Positions 30,276 through 41,218 of a stretch of 64,000 bases of DNA are shown piece after piece. This stretch comes from Branchipolynoe longqiensis. Lineage: Eukaryota > Annelida > Polychaeta > Phyllodocida > Polynoidae. The stretch is taken from NCBI GenBank assembly GCA_030323885.1, contig CM059194.1, forward strand, positions 5,664,186 to 5,728,185. Direction: 5' to 3'. The translations under genes and the position numbers were made by a program. The notes under the pieces are model-generated. The model did not search any database and was not told where the DNA came from. It saw nothing but the letters and a program-made list of their open reading frames with translations. The first letter of the stretch is position 1; the number at the start of each line of letters is the position of its first letter.

Positions 30276-30774
30276 TGTAAAATATTCCGATAATCAGCAG
30301 AGGGCGAAATGGAAATCCTCTATTATTATTCTGTGTGGCCGGCCAAGAGTGTGTACATTTGTATGTTGTGTATATATATATGGCTTGGCCCATGCTTGAT
30401 GGCAGGTAATTATAGACATAGGGATGATTGGCAGGTCTGGCTGGGTGTGAGTGCACTCAGAGCCTGGCTCTCTGCTGAGGTAGGGGTCAATGGACACAAG
30501 GGTCAAGGTTGGTGGTGGCCACATGTCAACCAGCTCTGGTGCTGGGCAGACCACTGGTGGTCATGCTAATCAGAAATGTTGAATCCCTTTTGGAGGGACT
30601 GGGAATGCTGTGTCCCAATTGGTTGGAGTGAATGGCATGATCCTATACCAAGAATCCATGTACTATATATAATAAACCAGAGGGGCTTGCTTTATTTTCT
30701 CTCTTTCTCTCCGTCTGTATTGTGGTTCACTTTAGCCTAGCTACATAGCCACAGACTCGAACACCCACCTTACA
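30276..30774 (+). mobile_element. Solo LTR (Ty3/gypsy type), 499 bp, in minisatellite
   Basis: Begins TGTAAAATATTCCGATAATC and ends CACCCACCTTACA, with TG...CA ends. Perfect 4 bp TSD GCAG at 30,272-30,275 and 30,775-30,778. Contains a TATATATATGGC segment, ACTATATATAATAAACCAG (polyadenylation-type) and a pyrimidine-rich stretch. Related over its length to the LTR at 6,889-7,396, whose neighbour shows a tRNA-Trp-like primer site. Confidence 0.92.
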
Positions 30775-30930
30775 GCAGGTTGCCTAGTAATGCAGGCTAC
30801 CTAATAATGCAACCTGCCTAACAATGCAGGCGGCCTAATAATGCAGCTTGCTTAATAATGCTGGTTGTCTGGTAATGCAGCATGCTTAATAATGCAGGTT
30901 GCCTAGTAATGCAGGCTGCCTGTCCACTCC
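30775..30930. repeat. 17 bp minisatellite, right part
   Basis: Continuation of the CTGCCTAATAATGCAGG array after the LTR. Confidence 0.92.
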
Positions 30931-31049
30931 AAAACAAGAATGTCTCCTCCATCAGACAGTCGTCACATGACCCCTCCAAGGTCACACGACCCTTCCAAGG
31001 TCACGTGGTGACTGCCTTTCAACTACTCAGCTTATCGACGAGTAATACT

Positions 31050-31398
31050 GACCAGACGGGGTGGCCGAATGAGTTGAGTGTCGGCTCCCGCTTTGGTAGA
31101 TCATAGGATTCGAACCCACGGGTTCAAACCCCGGTTGAGTCACAGCAATGACTTAAAAGTGTATATATGTTGCTTCCTAGTCAAGCGCTCGGTATTATTG
31201 TGATAGGGCAAGGACTAGTTGGCTCTGTGTCAGGATAATGCGACTGAGTAAGATATCACGTCATGGTCTTGGCAGCATGGTCTTCCACTGGGGCAGCACT
31301 ATAAAGTCGCCATGAGTGCGCACTATCACAAGTCAGTACCCGTCCTGATATGACATTCGATGTTGCTAGGACTTAAAACTCCAACAACCAACCAACCA
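31050..31398 (+). mobile_element. SINE-A, full length with 12 bp TSD
   Basis: Head GGGGTGGCCGAATGAGTTGA with a box B region that carries a duplicated GGTTCAAACC-like block. Middle ATGACTTAAAAGTG, AGTCAAGCGCTCGG, ATAGGGCAAGGAC, then the A tail: GGGGCAGCACTATAAAGTCG, GTCCTGATATGAC, TTGCTAGGACTTAAAAC, (CCAA)n. TSD ACGAGTAATACT at 31,038-31,049 and 31,399-31,410. The best reference copy for the family here. Confidence 0.93.
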
Positions 31399-31410
31399 AC
31401 GAGTAATACT

Positions 31411-31843
31411 ACAAAATTGGGGAGATAACAATTCCCAAAGTGGACATGTGGCATATAGCGCACTGAGGTGGTTTGTCTGAATGCTTACTGAATAATGAGG
31501 ATCATCCTGTAAAATTCAGCCAAAACTGCTTCTTTCTCTCATGGAGTTCAATTTTGTCATTTATTTTCCCTTTGTTGTTCGTTTCAATCTGTATTACTAA
31601 TTATTCTGTCAGCGCCACTAAAATATTGTATCAGTGTCAGCCAATATTCTTTCGGCGTTTTATTTGGTAACTTTTCTCTCATTATCACTAAGTAAAATAT
31701 TTGCTTGGATAAATTTCACTGCAGTGTACATTAGAGACAAATGTACGGCAAGAAGGTGACCAAAGTTTGCTCATCAGGAGGCGTATGTGGTTATTGGTGC
31801 TAAGTGAGTTTAAAGCATAGGGCCTATAGTGATGGATAACGGT

Positions 31844-31878
<35 letters not shown>

Positions 31879-32002
31879 CAATCCCAGCTTCCACTGCGTA
31901 AACTGAAGCTGTGACCCCACAGGCTGTGTCCCAGCTTCAGTCCTTCCTCAGGCACCAGCGGAAATTGTTATACCCAAGTTCCGTCTGGTTATCTATATAA
32001 TG
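31411..32002. other. No gene; poly-G run
   Basis: Unassigned sequence with a G homopolymer of about 30 bp at 31,847-31,875, possibly inexact in the assembly. Confidence 0.45.
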
Positions 32003-32250
32003 TTGGTTGTCGGTTGTTGGAGCTTTACATCCTTGCAACATCTAAGGTCATGTCAGTACCGACTTGTGAGAGTGCACACTCATGGAAACTTTATAGTGCT
32101 GCCCTACTGGGAAACCCGGCCACTAGCACCATGACCCAATATCTAATTCAGTCACATTATCCTGACACTGCGCCAATCAGTCCTTGCCGTATCCTAATAA
32201 TACTGAGTGCCTGGATAGGAAGCGACAAGTATCAATTTTGGAAGTCATCC
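32003..32250 (-). mobile_element. SINE-A, head-truncated (minus)
   Basis: TTGGTTGTCGGTTGTTGGAG tail end, AACTTTATAGTGCTGCCC and TCAGTCACATTATCCTGACA; ends at AGTATCAATTTTGGAAGTC before the tRNA-like head. Confidence 0.85.
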
Positions 32251-33552
32251 AACTGATGTAGTAATGGACAAACAGGGTGTAAAATATTCAGACTTTTTAG
32301 GTCTGGTTCATAAATAAATAATAGTTTAAATAAATCCTAAAATATCTCCTTTTCATGAAACTCACATGTGAAGCTTTGAGAAAACTGTGTTAATCATATT
32401 TAAATCATCCAGTTATTTCTATAAAGTCATTATAATAATATTCCAATTATATAATTAGCCCTATAAAACTGCTCTAATAATACCTAATTCATTCTATCAT
32501 GTTCGTAACTATGCATAATATTCAAACCAAGTTGTGAAACCATGGTAGATTATGTATATTAAATGAAGTGATAATGAATATCAGATTGTTCTAGGGTTCT
32601 ACATTATATATAACCAGTGGAGATAAGAACTCTTGAAAATTATTACTGTATTGGCATATTTACATGCATTACTGAATTGAAGTCTGTTGGTATTATATAT
32701 TGTATAAAGGGAGGTAAATGCTCAAACTAAGGACAGCATATACAGTTGCTGCAGACTGTGGTTTCTTTACCCAGACAAACAGTCTGTGAAGAATGCCACA
32801 GAATGGGTACAATAATTAAGTTGAGAAACTTGAGTTCTGTGTGCCTGTTATGGTATGATTTACAGATGCCAGTATCTGAGGGAGTGTTAGCACACAGGTG
32901 ACAATGCATGGGGGTTGTGTGGGTGTCTGTGTGTGAGTGTTTGCAGGACCTGCCAAATCCAGGTGTCAGGCTGGAGGTGGGAGGTGGACTGAGTATGTGT
33001 GTGTGGTGAGCCCTCCCTGCCCCAACTGGTGGCAGTTTGCTGAACTAAAGATGATGCAATATGTAATTCTCAAAGTAAGGCATGTAGAAACTCCTACTAT
33101 TTTGGAGTTGTCCCAATCTAAGGGACTGGTCACCACTGGTGTTATGTAAAGATAAATAGGGTTGATACTCCCATATAAGTGTGATTGGTAAACTTGATGG
33201 AAAAATATGTATCTGACTTGGGGTGGGTGGGTTGTCTCCGCACCCCCTTACCCAGAAAGGGGGGAGGGGGCTGGTGGGAGTGGTGTGGGTTTACCCACTC
33301 CCACCCTGCCTCCCCCCACCACTGACTGGAGGAGTTCAACCACTGAAATGCCATGTTACTGTCTCTGACTGAGGCGATTCCCAGCAACTGTGGTACCTGT
33401 ATTTTGCATGTGTTCCATCTGAATAAAAGAGCTGGTCAGGGCGTGTGGCAGGCAGATGAACTGGAGACAGCACAGCAGGAGGAGCCAGCCACCCCTCCCT
33501 ACTAGACTTTACCACACTTAATTTCTGTTGGGTTACTATTTCTTGGAATTGA
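32251..33552. other. No gene; possible decayed LTR
   Basis: 32,278 starts TGTAAAATATTCAGAC, like the two LTRs at 6,889 and 30,276. Near 33,420 there is GAATAAAAGAGCTGG and at 33,503 TAGACTTTACCACA, similar in order to the LTR 3' end. No matching TSD was found and the middle does not align by eye, so an LTR of about 1.2 kb is only a suggestion. Confidence 0.3.
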
Positions 33553-33620
33553 TATAGTAAGCAGATATAGTAAGCAGATATAGTAAACAGATATAGTAAG
33601 CAGATATAGTAAGCAGATCA
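33553..33620. repeat. 13 bp repeat (AGATATAGTAAGC, about 5 copies)
   Basis: AGATATAGTAAGC units in direct tandem. Confidence 0.9.
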
Positions 33621-34029
33621 TCGCTTGAGCAATATCATGCATTAGTGCTTTTCGGCCTCCACACACAGAAGTTAGGGTTCTATTTCCTATAAAGATTCTA
33701 GCATGTAAAATACTGCTAGTTAACAAGTGGTTATTTCAACAGTCAATGCCTATTATTTAATAGATTTCATTTAACATTCTTTCAGTATACATTTTAATGT
33801 CGTAGTTTTCATTAACCTAAAACCATGTCATTAATGGGGTAGTTGCTCTACTATGGTAATAACTAAATGGAATATTACCGACACAAGATTATTTCAATAG
33901 CCATTGCCAAAGGCAATGATGAAATACAGCGATAACCCCGATTATCGCCTATTATAATATGGTGTGGTGTGCCTGTCCATGCTGGTCTGGCCAAGGTCAT
34001 TCACTCGGCCTTGACCTACATCCGGGTGC
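33621..34029. other. No gene recognised
   Basis: AT-rich; a local inverted AATAGCCATTGCC / GGCAATG pair occurs at about 33,897-33,920. Confidence 0.35.
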
Positions 34030-34120
34030 CAGATGTGACACAGGTGTGACACAGGTGTGAAACAGTTGTGTAGATTGTGTCACAGGTGTGACACAGGTGT
34101 GACACAGGTGTGTACATTGT
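34030..34120. repeat. 11 bp ACAGGTGTGAC repeats
   Basis: Seven or so variants of ACAGGTGTGAC in two groups. Confidence 0.85.
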
Positions 34121-34359
34121 CTCACCTGCGTGGTAACACAACTGGCTGTGTTCGATTTTCTTCAGGCACACATGGTAAGCGGCAGGTGGTTAATTTGTGT
34201 AAAGGGAAGCTGAGTCTGATTGATTGCGGGTCTTCAGTTTCCAAGGCTCCTTCCATCTTTGGTGCTTCAAAACTAAATCGATAATAACGTGGGTGTTGTT
34301 ATCCTTGTAGATGTCGTATGAACATACAGCTGGTTGTAAGGTACTGAGAGCTGCCTACT

Positions 34360-35275
34360 CAGTACAGGTATACACACACCATAGACACATGTGAGACATA
34401 CACATGCTATACACACACCATAGACACATGCTTCTGGCAATTGATATAGACACATGCTACAGCCACATGATATAGACGCACTACCGACACATGCAACTGA
34501 CATATGCTACTGACACATGCTACTGACATATGCTACTGCCACATGCTACTGATACATGCTCTGACACATGCTACTGACACATGCTACTGACACATGCTAC
34601 TGACGCATGCTACTGACATATGCTACTGCCACATGCTACTGACACATGCTTCTGACACATGCTACTGACACATGCTACTGACACATGCTACTGACACATG
34701 GCTACTGACATGCTACTGCCACATGCTACTGACACATGATTCTGACACATGCTACTGACACATGCTACTGACACATGCTACTGACACATGCTACTGACAC
34801 ATGCTACTGGCATATGCTACTGACACATGCTACTGACATATGCTACTGATACATGCTACTGACACATAATATAGACACACTACAGACACATGCTACTGAC
34901 ACATGCTACTGACATATGCTACTGACACATGCTACTGACACATGCTACTGACATATGCTACTGCCACATGCTACTGACACATGCTACTGACACATGCTAC
35001 TGACACATGCTACTGACACATGCTACTGAGACATGCTACTGAGACATGCTACTGACACATTTTACTGACACATGATATAGACACACTACAGACACATACT
35101 ACTGACATATGCTACTGACACATGCTACTGACACATGTTACTAACACTTGGCACCTGTAGAAACATGCTGCAGACACAGGCTGAGGACACTACAGACGCA
35201 CTAGAGACACATGCTACAGACACACGACAGACACAATCTACAGACACACTACGGACACATGCCACAAACATGCTA
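34360..35275. repeat. 13 bp minisatellite ACATGCTACTGAC (about 65 copies)
   Basis: Very regular 13 bp array. Variants include ACATATGCTACTG and CACATGATATAG, which mark sub-blocks at about 34,860 and 35,075. Confidence 0.95.
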
Positions 35276-35358
35276 CAGAAACCCCCCTACTTTTGCATAT
35301 ATGTCATTTCACCTGAGAAGTTAGTGCACCTGACTACAGTGACAACATTTCCATGACA

Positions 35359-35713
35359 TTAAGCCTGGTACACACCTCCCATATACGATTGACGCGCTAA
35401 AACTGATTGTCCGACGGGACCCGTCACAACCCGACCCGTCCTGTTTCCCGACTAAGTTTTAGTCGGTTTCAGTCTTTAGGTGTTTGACGCCCCTCCCGTT
35501 ACAACCCAACCCATCCCGTTTCCCGACTAAAACTGCCCGATCCATTTTTCTAATCTTATCAAACCCGGTAAACACCCCCCTTTTCGCGACAAAGTTTGAG
35601 TTTTAGTCGGTTTCAGTCTTTAGGTGTGTGACCCCCTCTCACACCAGAGCCTTCCGATTCGCGACTTAAAACTCAGTTTTAGGTTTTATACGGGAGGTGT
35701 GTACCGGCCTTTA
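35359..35713. mobile_element. Foldback element FB5, CCCGTCACAACCCGAC interior
   Basis: Flanks TTAA (35,359) and TTTA. TIRs GCCTGGTACACACCTCCCAT and, from the right, GGCCGGTACACACCTCCCGT. The interior has ACCCGTC/CAACCCGAC units and hairpins such as CCGACTAAGTTTTAGTCGG. Non-coding. Confidence 0.85.
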
Positions 35714-35818
35714 CATTACATTAACCCCAACCTCTGACCTCTGACCTCCACCACTAGTTCCTGACCGTCCCCCTTGTTCACAAAGGAACCTTTCTGTGCA
35801 ACCACTGAGTGTGTATAC

Positions 35819-37155
35819 CAGACGTGATGGCTCAATGAGTTGAGCGTCCGTCTCCTGTTTTGGGAGATTGGGGGATCCGAATCCATGTGTAATATTTTCT
35901 CGATGCCCCGGCCGTCAGAGCCCCAGAGATACCACAAAACTCTCCCCAGGTGCGGTCTGTCAGTTCACACCTGATGCCCCTCTCAAACAAACTCATAAGG
36001 AAGAAAGGGAAGACAAGTCACGCAAGATTGACAGTGAAGAAGTTGTGCTTTATTGGCATCAACTCCTGTTCACCTACTAGCGACCTATCACCCTCACTCC
36101 TTACCTCCTGTCCACACAAAGCCTCATTACTCTAGTTAGGATGTATCAGAATCTCAATCAGTGCCTACAGCCCATTGAACCGGAGTCCCATGGTTGTTGC
36201 ACACAGCTCAGTTTATATATGAAAAGTGGAGCATCAGACAGAGTGTCTGGGTTCCTGCTCAAAAGAAGAGTGTGTCTCACTCAAGAGTCAGGAGTGGAGT
36301 GTGTTCACTTCAAGAGTCCACCCAGAAGTGTCTAGTAGTGCCTGTAGCAGAATATAGATCAGAGTGTCTAGAATAATCAAATATCAAAATGAGGCTGTGT
36401 GGTCAGGTGGGGCAAATGGGTGCAGGTGACTGGGTCTCCCGCATCCAGCCAATTAGGCACCCTCCACAGCCTGGGAGGCGACGCCCCAATATGGGCAGCT
36501 GTCACTCAACCCCAGCTGTAGGTGGTGTCCATAATGTATGCAGAATGGCTGGTGTGCTTGCCCATCAGCCCTGTGGTAACAGGTAGTTACAGACAGTTAC
36601 AATAAATATATATATTAAAAATGTCCTTCTCCTCCACTAGCACCCTTACTGGTGCATAGAGGGAACATTTCACCAAACAGTAACTGTCTCTTTTATAGGA
36701 ACATCTCGTCATAATCTCAGGCACTATGTATTAACATATATTTCACATAGCCTAATATGTCACACAGCGAGTGGGGCACCCACTGCTTTTCTATTACATA
36801 ACCTTGGTCCCCATTCCGTCGCCTGAGAATAATAATGCTCTCTGCCAATATATAATTCCGAACCGAAAATCCATATATTTTTACACATGGGTCAATGGGT
36901 TCGAACCCTGGTCGAATCAAACCAATGACTTAAAAGTTGATATGTGTCGCTTCTAAGCCAGGCACTCGGCATTATTAGGATAGGCCAAGGACTGTCAGGA
37001 TAATGTGACTGAGTGGGATATCATGTCAGGGAGCTGGCAGCCTGGTCTCCCAGCAGGGCAGTACTATAAAGTTGCCATGAGTTTGCACTGTCACAAGTCA
37101 GTACCCATCAAGATATGACCTTAGATGTTTCTAGGACGTAAAACAACAACAAACC
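35819..37155 (+). mobile_element. SINE-A split by a solo LTR
   Basis: Head 35,819-35,887 (GTGATGGCTCAATGAGTTGA) and remainder 36,886-37,155 (GGGTTCGAACCCTGGTCGA ... GTAAAACAACAACAAACC). SINE TSD GTGTATAC at 35,811-35,818 and 37,156-37,163. Removing the LTR restores a SINE of about 340 bp. Confidence 0.9.
35888..36885. mobile_element. Solo LTR, 998 bp, inserted in SINE-A
   Basis: Starts TGTAATATTTTCTCGATGCC and ends ATATATTTTTACA, with TG...CA ends and perfect TSD CATG (35,884-35,887; 36,886-36,889). No similarity to the other two LTRs beyond the ends, so a second LTR family. Short ORFs inside have no gag-pol features. Orientation is not certain; an ACAATAAATATA near 36,600 would fit the plus strand. 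Confidence 0.87.
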
Positions 37156-37295
37156 GTGTATACTCTCTTAAGTACTTAACACCGGTGTTTCTACAGGTGC
37201 TAAGCAGTTTTCTTTCCTACAGTCATCCATAAGTCTCATACTTAGCATTGGAGTAGGGGCACTGCATGACTACAATGTTGACAGACAAACTGCTG

Positions 37296-37560
37296 GATTT
37301 TCTTCTTCTTTTTTTGGGGTAAATATGTTTATTCTGCTGAATAAGTCTTTTGTCAGTGCCGAAGCACTGGTCTTCCAGCCATTTTTCAATTCAGGGTTAT
37401 TTACACAAAAATGTATATAGAATAAGGTGTACAATACCTGTTGAATACACAATTTGCACCATGTAACACAATGAAATTCTGAAACCCAAAAGTTCCATAA
37501 CAATATGGTACAGTAGTGCCATATAACCAGATCAATATTAGTCAGATCAATGTGAGTATT
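37296..37560 (-). repeat. Dispersed repeat K, long copy (minus)
   Basis: GGTAAATATGTTTATTCTGC, AGTCTTTTGTCAGTGCCG, CTTCCAGCCATTTTTC, AATTTGCACCATGTAACAC and AGATCAATGTGAGTATTTA match 63,565-63,825 inverted, over about 260 bp. Confidence 0.85.
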
Positions 37561-37944
37561 TACATAGTATTTAGAATGTAAGCAGAAGTTGGTAAACTTG
37601 TAGTAAGTTTTAATGTTCAGTTGCAATTAGGCAAGCGGTATATAAATGTTGGTTTGTTAGGAAAATTCTAGTGTAACTCTAATGTAGCTAGTTATGCGAG
37701 TTTATGAATTATGTTGTTGGGGTGGGGTTGTTAATAATACACTGGACCATCTGTGACCAGTGAAGCAGTGGGACCAATCCCAGTGCATTTAGGTCTTAAA
37801 TTTTACATTTTTACCTGGACTGTCTCTGTCATTGTATATGGTTGACTGGAGATAACAGAGGAACAGCAACAAATTAAAAAAGTGGGGGGTGGGGGTGGGG
37901 GGGGGAGAATGGCGATGTATATTTCCTTAGTACAATCTGCTACA
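37561..37944. other. No gene recognised
   Basis: AT-leaning sequence with a GGGGGTGGGGG patch at 37,884-37,906. Confidence 0.35.
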
Positions 37945-38125
37945 GTGTCGTAGTCTGCACTGACCTCTCAGGCAAAGGAGCCGCATAGACCGGGAAGCGT
38001 GGGTCTACTAGTATGGTGAAATCAGGGAGCCTAGGTGGTGTAATGGTTAGCATACTGGCCCGGAATGCAAAGAGATGTGGGTTCGAGTCCCGCTGTAGGC
38101 GTAATATTTCCCACTTTCATCATCC
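37945..38125 (+). mobile_element. SINE-C unit
   Basis: CTGCACTGACCTCTCAGGC, AAATCAGGGAGCCTAGG, box A TGGTGTAATGGTTAGCA, box B GGGTTCGAGTCCCGC and TTCCCACTTTCATCATCC. One of the best-preserved heads. Confidence 0.85.
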
Positions 38126-38130
38126 CCATG

Positions 38131-38295
38131 ACTCTACACTGCCTCGCAGGCGCGGGTGACCGATGACATTGACATGACGTTTAACGCTGCGTTTCGCCGT
38201 GACTTCAGAACCTGGGATGGATCTCTACGATCAGTAGATCTTTCCGGATTCAGCGTCGAGAACAGGCTGCATGGGCTGCTCGACGACATGGTTGC
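38131..38295 (+). other. Possible coding exon of about 50 codons
   Basis: After a splice-acceptor-like CTACACTGCCTCGCAG the frame reads ARVTDDIDMTFNAAFRRDF, then RTWDGSLRSVDLSGFSVENR and LHGLLDDMVAN. Amino-acid composition and codon use look protein-like and the stretch is unlike any repeat here. It is cut by foldback FB6 at 38,296. I do not recognise the family; it may be chance. Confidence 0.22.
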
Positions 38296-39000
38296 TAATG
38301 GCCCTGTCACATTACGACGCATCACGCAAGTGCGTGGCCAATAGCTAAAATCACTTTCAAACGTCGAGATGAGTCAAACCTTTCAGCGCGGGGGCCAAAG
38401 TTGGACGTATACATACCGTATACACAATGTAGCAGAGCGTATGGCCAACGTATGGCCAACGTATGGCTAATGTGCTGCCCGGTGAAGGTATGCTCGCAGA
38501 ACAACAGTGAACGTTATAAGTATGCCTTATACGTTACATACGTCAAAACTCGGTGGAGAAATGCAAAACGTATGCTGTACATATGTTAGACATATGTTAT
38601 CCATACTTTGTCAATATGTTGTCAATACGCAGACTGTATGTTTCCGCTGGATCTCCATCCGACTGACGTAGGTCAATGTAGTGCTACGTAGTGAACAATG
38701 TTTGTCTAACTTACGTCTAATGTACATCGACATATGTCTAACGTATACATAACTTACACCCGACGTAAAAGCCACACATTGTCAAATATCAAAAGTTTTG
38801 CACATCACAAATCTTTCGCGACCCCTTGACGAGTGACATTGTATAATGACAAACATTGACGTACACCGACATATACCAATGTACGCATAACGAACGTGTA
38901 ACATTTGAGTAATGCATATCGATATACACCGACGCATTGGCACAAAAGCACCTACGTCGGCGCACGCTTGCACGAGGCGTCGTAGTGTGACAGGGCTATA
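38296..39000. mobile_element. Foldback element FB6, ACGTATGGCCA interior
   Basis: TIRs: left GGCCCTGTCACATTACGACG, and from the right GCCCTGTCACACTACGACGC. Flanks TAAT and TATA are TTAA-like but imperfect. The interior is 11 bp-type ACGTATGGCCA on the left and GTCTAACGTATAC variants on the right. Confidence 0.85.
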
Positions 39001-39175
39001 AGGCTACGACTACATACCGAGCACTGCTTAGTCGGGCAGCCAGTACAACCGCCGACGCAGAAGGCGATGCGCAGATGAAGGACGACAGTAAGTAGAAGAC
39101 GACTAACTGCGCATGCGTATGCAGTTAGTCGGCGGCGGCTCTGTCCGAGATTCTGCGGAGTCACATAGGGAGTAA
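39001..39175. other. Hairpin-rich, possible decayed foldback element
   Basis: GACTAACTGCGCATGCG pairs with GCAGTTAGTC around 39,100-39,131, and GGCTACGACTACATACCGA begins the block. It has the look of another foldback interior, but no paired termini were found. Confidence 0.35.
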
Positions 39176-39179
39176 TTAA

Positions 39180-39525
39180 AGTTGCCTAGTCCGATGAAAA
39201 ATGAAATTTTCAAAACCAAACCAATTATCTAGATTTGATTTCACATATCTAACTTAGATGATGATGCACTTATTAAGCATTTGTTTCTGTGTAGAAGGGA
39301 ATACTGAGTCAATTTAACAGAAACTGTTACTGCAGAAGTCTATGGTGTCAGAGTGTTGGCAAGCTTGCAAAACTAATTTTCCATGTTTGCACCCAAAATA
39401 TCTCAAAAGTTTACCAATTAAAATAAAAGTAACTTTGAACTAATATAACGTAGATACTAGTGATCGATCTAATATATTTATCTCAGAAAAAATACCAAAA
39501 TTGAAAACCATCGGACTATGCAACT
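39180..39525. mobile_element. TTAA-D element, intact reference copy
   Basis: TSD TTAA at 39,176-39,179 and 39,526-39,529. TIRs AGTTGCCTAGTCCGATG and CATCGGACTATGCAACT, 16 of 17 matching. The 346 bp body is non-coding. It serves as the empty version for the nested copies at 8.5, 16.0 and 59.8 kb. TTAA preference suggests piggyBac- or Kolobok-type mobilisation. Confidence 0.92.
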
Positions 39526-39700
39526 TTAAGTCCAGCACTCCTGATGGATAGGTCTCCCTTAAGGAGACGGGCAACTGCCAAATTTGTGTATATAGAGTAT
39601 TATATAATTAGTACATTGATATCCATGCCTTAGTTTGGCATCTCGTACTGCCACACTGTTGTTATTTACTACTATTATTATTAATATGAATAAGCAATGC

Positions 39701-40129
39701 TAAAGCCCCACTCACACATAGCCGGACAAGCCCCGGATTTTGGGGCGGACCACCCACGGACCAACGGCCCAGACTGTCCCGGACCGCCACGGATAAAATC
39801 ACTGTTTTTGTAGATTTTTGCCTCGCAGTCACACTTTCCCGGACGAGCCCCGGACGAGCCCCGGACCAAAGGCCGGACCGCCCCGGACCGCCCCGGACCG
39901 CCAGGATTGAGCCCGGATCGCAAAATCCCCCGGACCGCCCCAGATGTTTTAAACATTTTAAAACATCCGGGGCTGAGCCTGGACGGTGCCGGACGAGCCA
40001 CGGATCAGGCCGGATCAGGGGGGATCGGCACGGACGACCCACGATCACCCCGGATCACCCCGGACCACCCCGGATGGCGGTCCGGGGCTCGTCCGGCCCC
40101 TGATCCGGGTATGTGTGACTGGGGCTTTA
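39701..40129. mobile_element. Foldback element FB7, CCCCGGAC interior
   Basis: Left TAAAGCCCCACTCACACATA and right TATGTGTGACTGGGGCTTTA are inverted with 19 of 20 matching. The interior is CpG-rich CCCGGACGAGC and CCCCGGATCA units, as in FB2. ORFs on both strands are by-products. Confidence 0.9.
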
Positions 40130-40143
40130 GGACCGACCCCCCT

Positions 40144-40700
40144 TGGTGGCTGTATTCGATTAAACAACTCGGGTCACCCGAGTCATCTCTCGGCATGCAC
40201 AGAACCTACAACCTCTGGTTGCATAAACGAATACGCTCGGGATGGAAAAAATGGTGGCTTAACCCAAAACCTTTTTTAAATAACCTATATAGCTACAGCA
40301 AAATAGGATTTAAAGTATTTTATGATTGTACGTGTATTTTTCGACTCCATTCCTGGTGTTTGATTTGAAATTCTAGCAACTCGGGTGACCCGAGTTGCCC
40401 GGTGTGGCGGTTTAGATTCTCAATGAGTTTAGAGTCTTCGCTCTGGGTTCTGCGCATGCGTCAAAATCGAAAGACATTTCAGCGTATTCGATTAATCCAC
40501 TGGGGTGACCTGAACAACTTTTTGACGCATAAATATGGTCAAGGCATTAACTCCTCAATTCGCTAAATATATAATATTGAGCTAAAATACTTTTAGCACA
40601 TGGCACTTGTCTTTGTCAACTCCACTCATGGTGTTCTATTTGAATTTCTAGCAACTCGGGTGACCCGAGTCACCCGGGCCATGTTAATCGGATACGCGCA
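40144..40700. mobile_element. Foldback element FB8, AACTCGGGTGACCCGAGTT palindromes
   Basis: GGCTGTATTCGATTAAACAA on the left; TTAATCGGATACGCGC on the right. Three copies of the hairpin AACTCGGGT(C/G)ACCCGAGT at about 40,163, 40,378 and 40,653. Shares GAACCTACAACCTC, GTTGCATAAACGAAT, AAAAAATGGTGG and (inverted) CAAATAGAACACC with FB9 at 53.1 kb. Carries GCGCATGCGC words. Confidence 0.78.
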
Positions 40701-40934
40701 TGCGCATAGCCCATTGATGCATGCACAGAACCCCAAGCATAGACTCTAGACACACTGAGATTTTAAACTGCAACACCGGTCGTGATAATTGTTTCCAGTG
40801 TATGTGCATCCTGGTCATAGCACCAATGATGTAGGGGGTGTTTCAAACATAGATGAATATTGAACCCAGAGAGGATTTCGACCCCACATTTCTGTCAATC
40901 TAACAGAACTAACTATCCAATAGAACTAACACAC

Positions 40935-41106
40935 TCACAGCGCGTAGGGAAATGTGGGAGAATGCTTACATAGAATGAATGCATGCAGTAGCTAGCTACA
41001 CAACTGAAAGTAACAAAACAAAGGGAGCCACAAGACTATTACTGTCTAGCGGCAAAAACAAGTCATTAGACTTAGCCGTTATGGGTAGCATAAATACACC
41101 ACCACC
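40935..41106 (+). repeat. Dispersed repeat L, first copy
   Basis: GGGAAATGTGGGAGAATGCT, ACAAGACTATTACTGTCTAG and GGTAGCATAAATACACC; the same order occurs at 43,255-43,420. Nature unknown. Confidence 0.75.
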
Positions 41107-41134
41107 AACAAATATATCAAATAAAATCAATAAA

Positions 41135-41218
41135 ATCTGGGGCGAGGATCCTAACCATGTGGCCACCTAGGCTCCCTGATGCAATCACCCTATATGAGCC
41201 TACCTGTGCTTGTGGTAT
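41135..41218 (-). mobile_element. SINE-C head fragment (minus)
   Basis: CACCTAGGCTCCCTGATGCA, ATCACCCTATATGAGCCTAC: the region 5' of box A of SINE-C, reversed. Confidence 0.65.

Noticed and set aside
31847..31875. Biological meaning of the 30 bp poly-G run
   Set aside because: Long homopolymers are often inexact in assemblies; nothing nearby supports a function.
32278..33515. Third complete LTR
   Set aside because: The start resembles the other LTRs, but no 4 bp TSD and no matching 3' terminus were found, so it is mentioned only as a possibility in the unassigned stretch.
34360..35275. Telomere-type repeat
   Set aside because: The unit is a 13-mer unrelated to TTAGGG-like animal telomeres, and it is internal to the window.
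38031..38100. tRNA gene with GTGTAATGGTTAGCA and GGTTCGAGTCC
   Set aside because: It is the head of the dispersed SINE-C; several diverged copies with the same flanks occur in the window.
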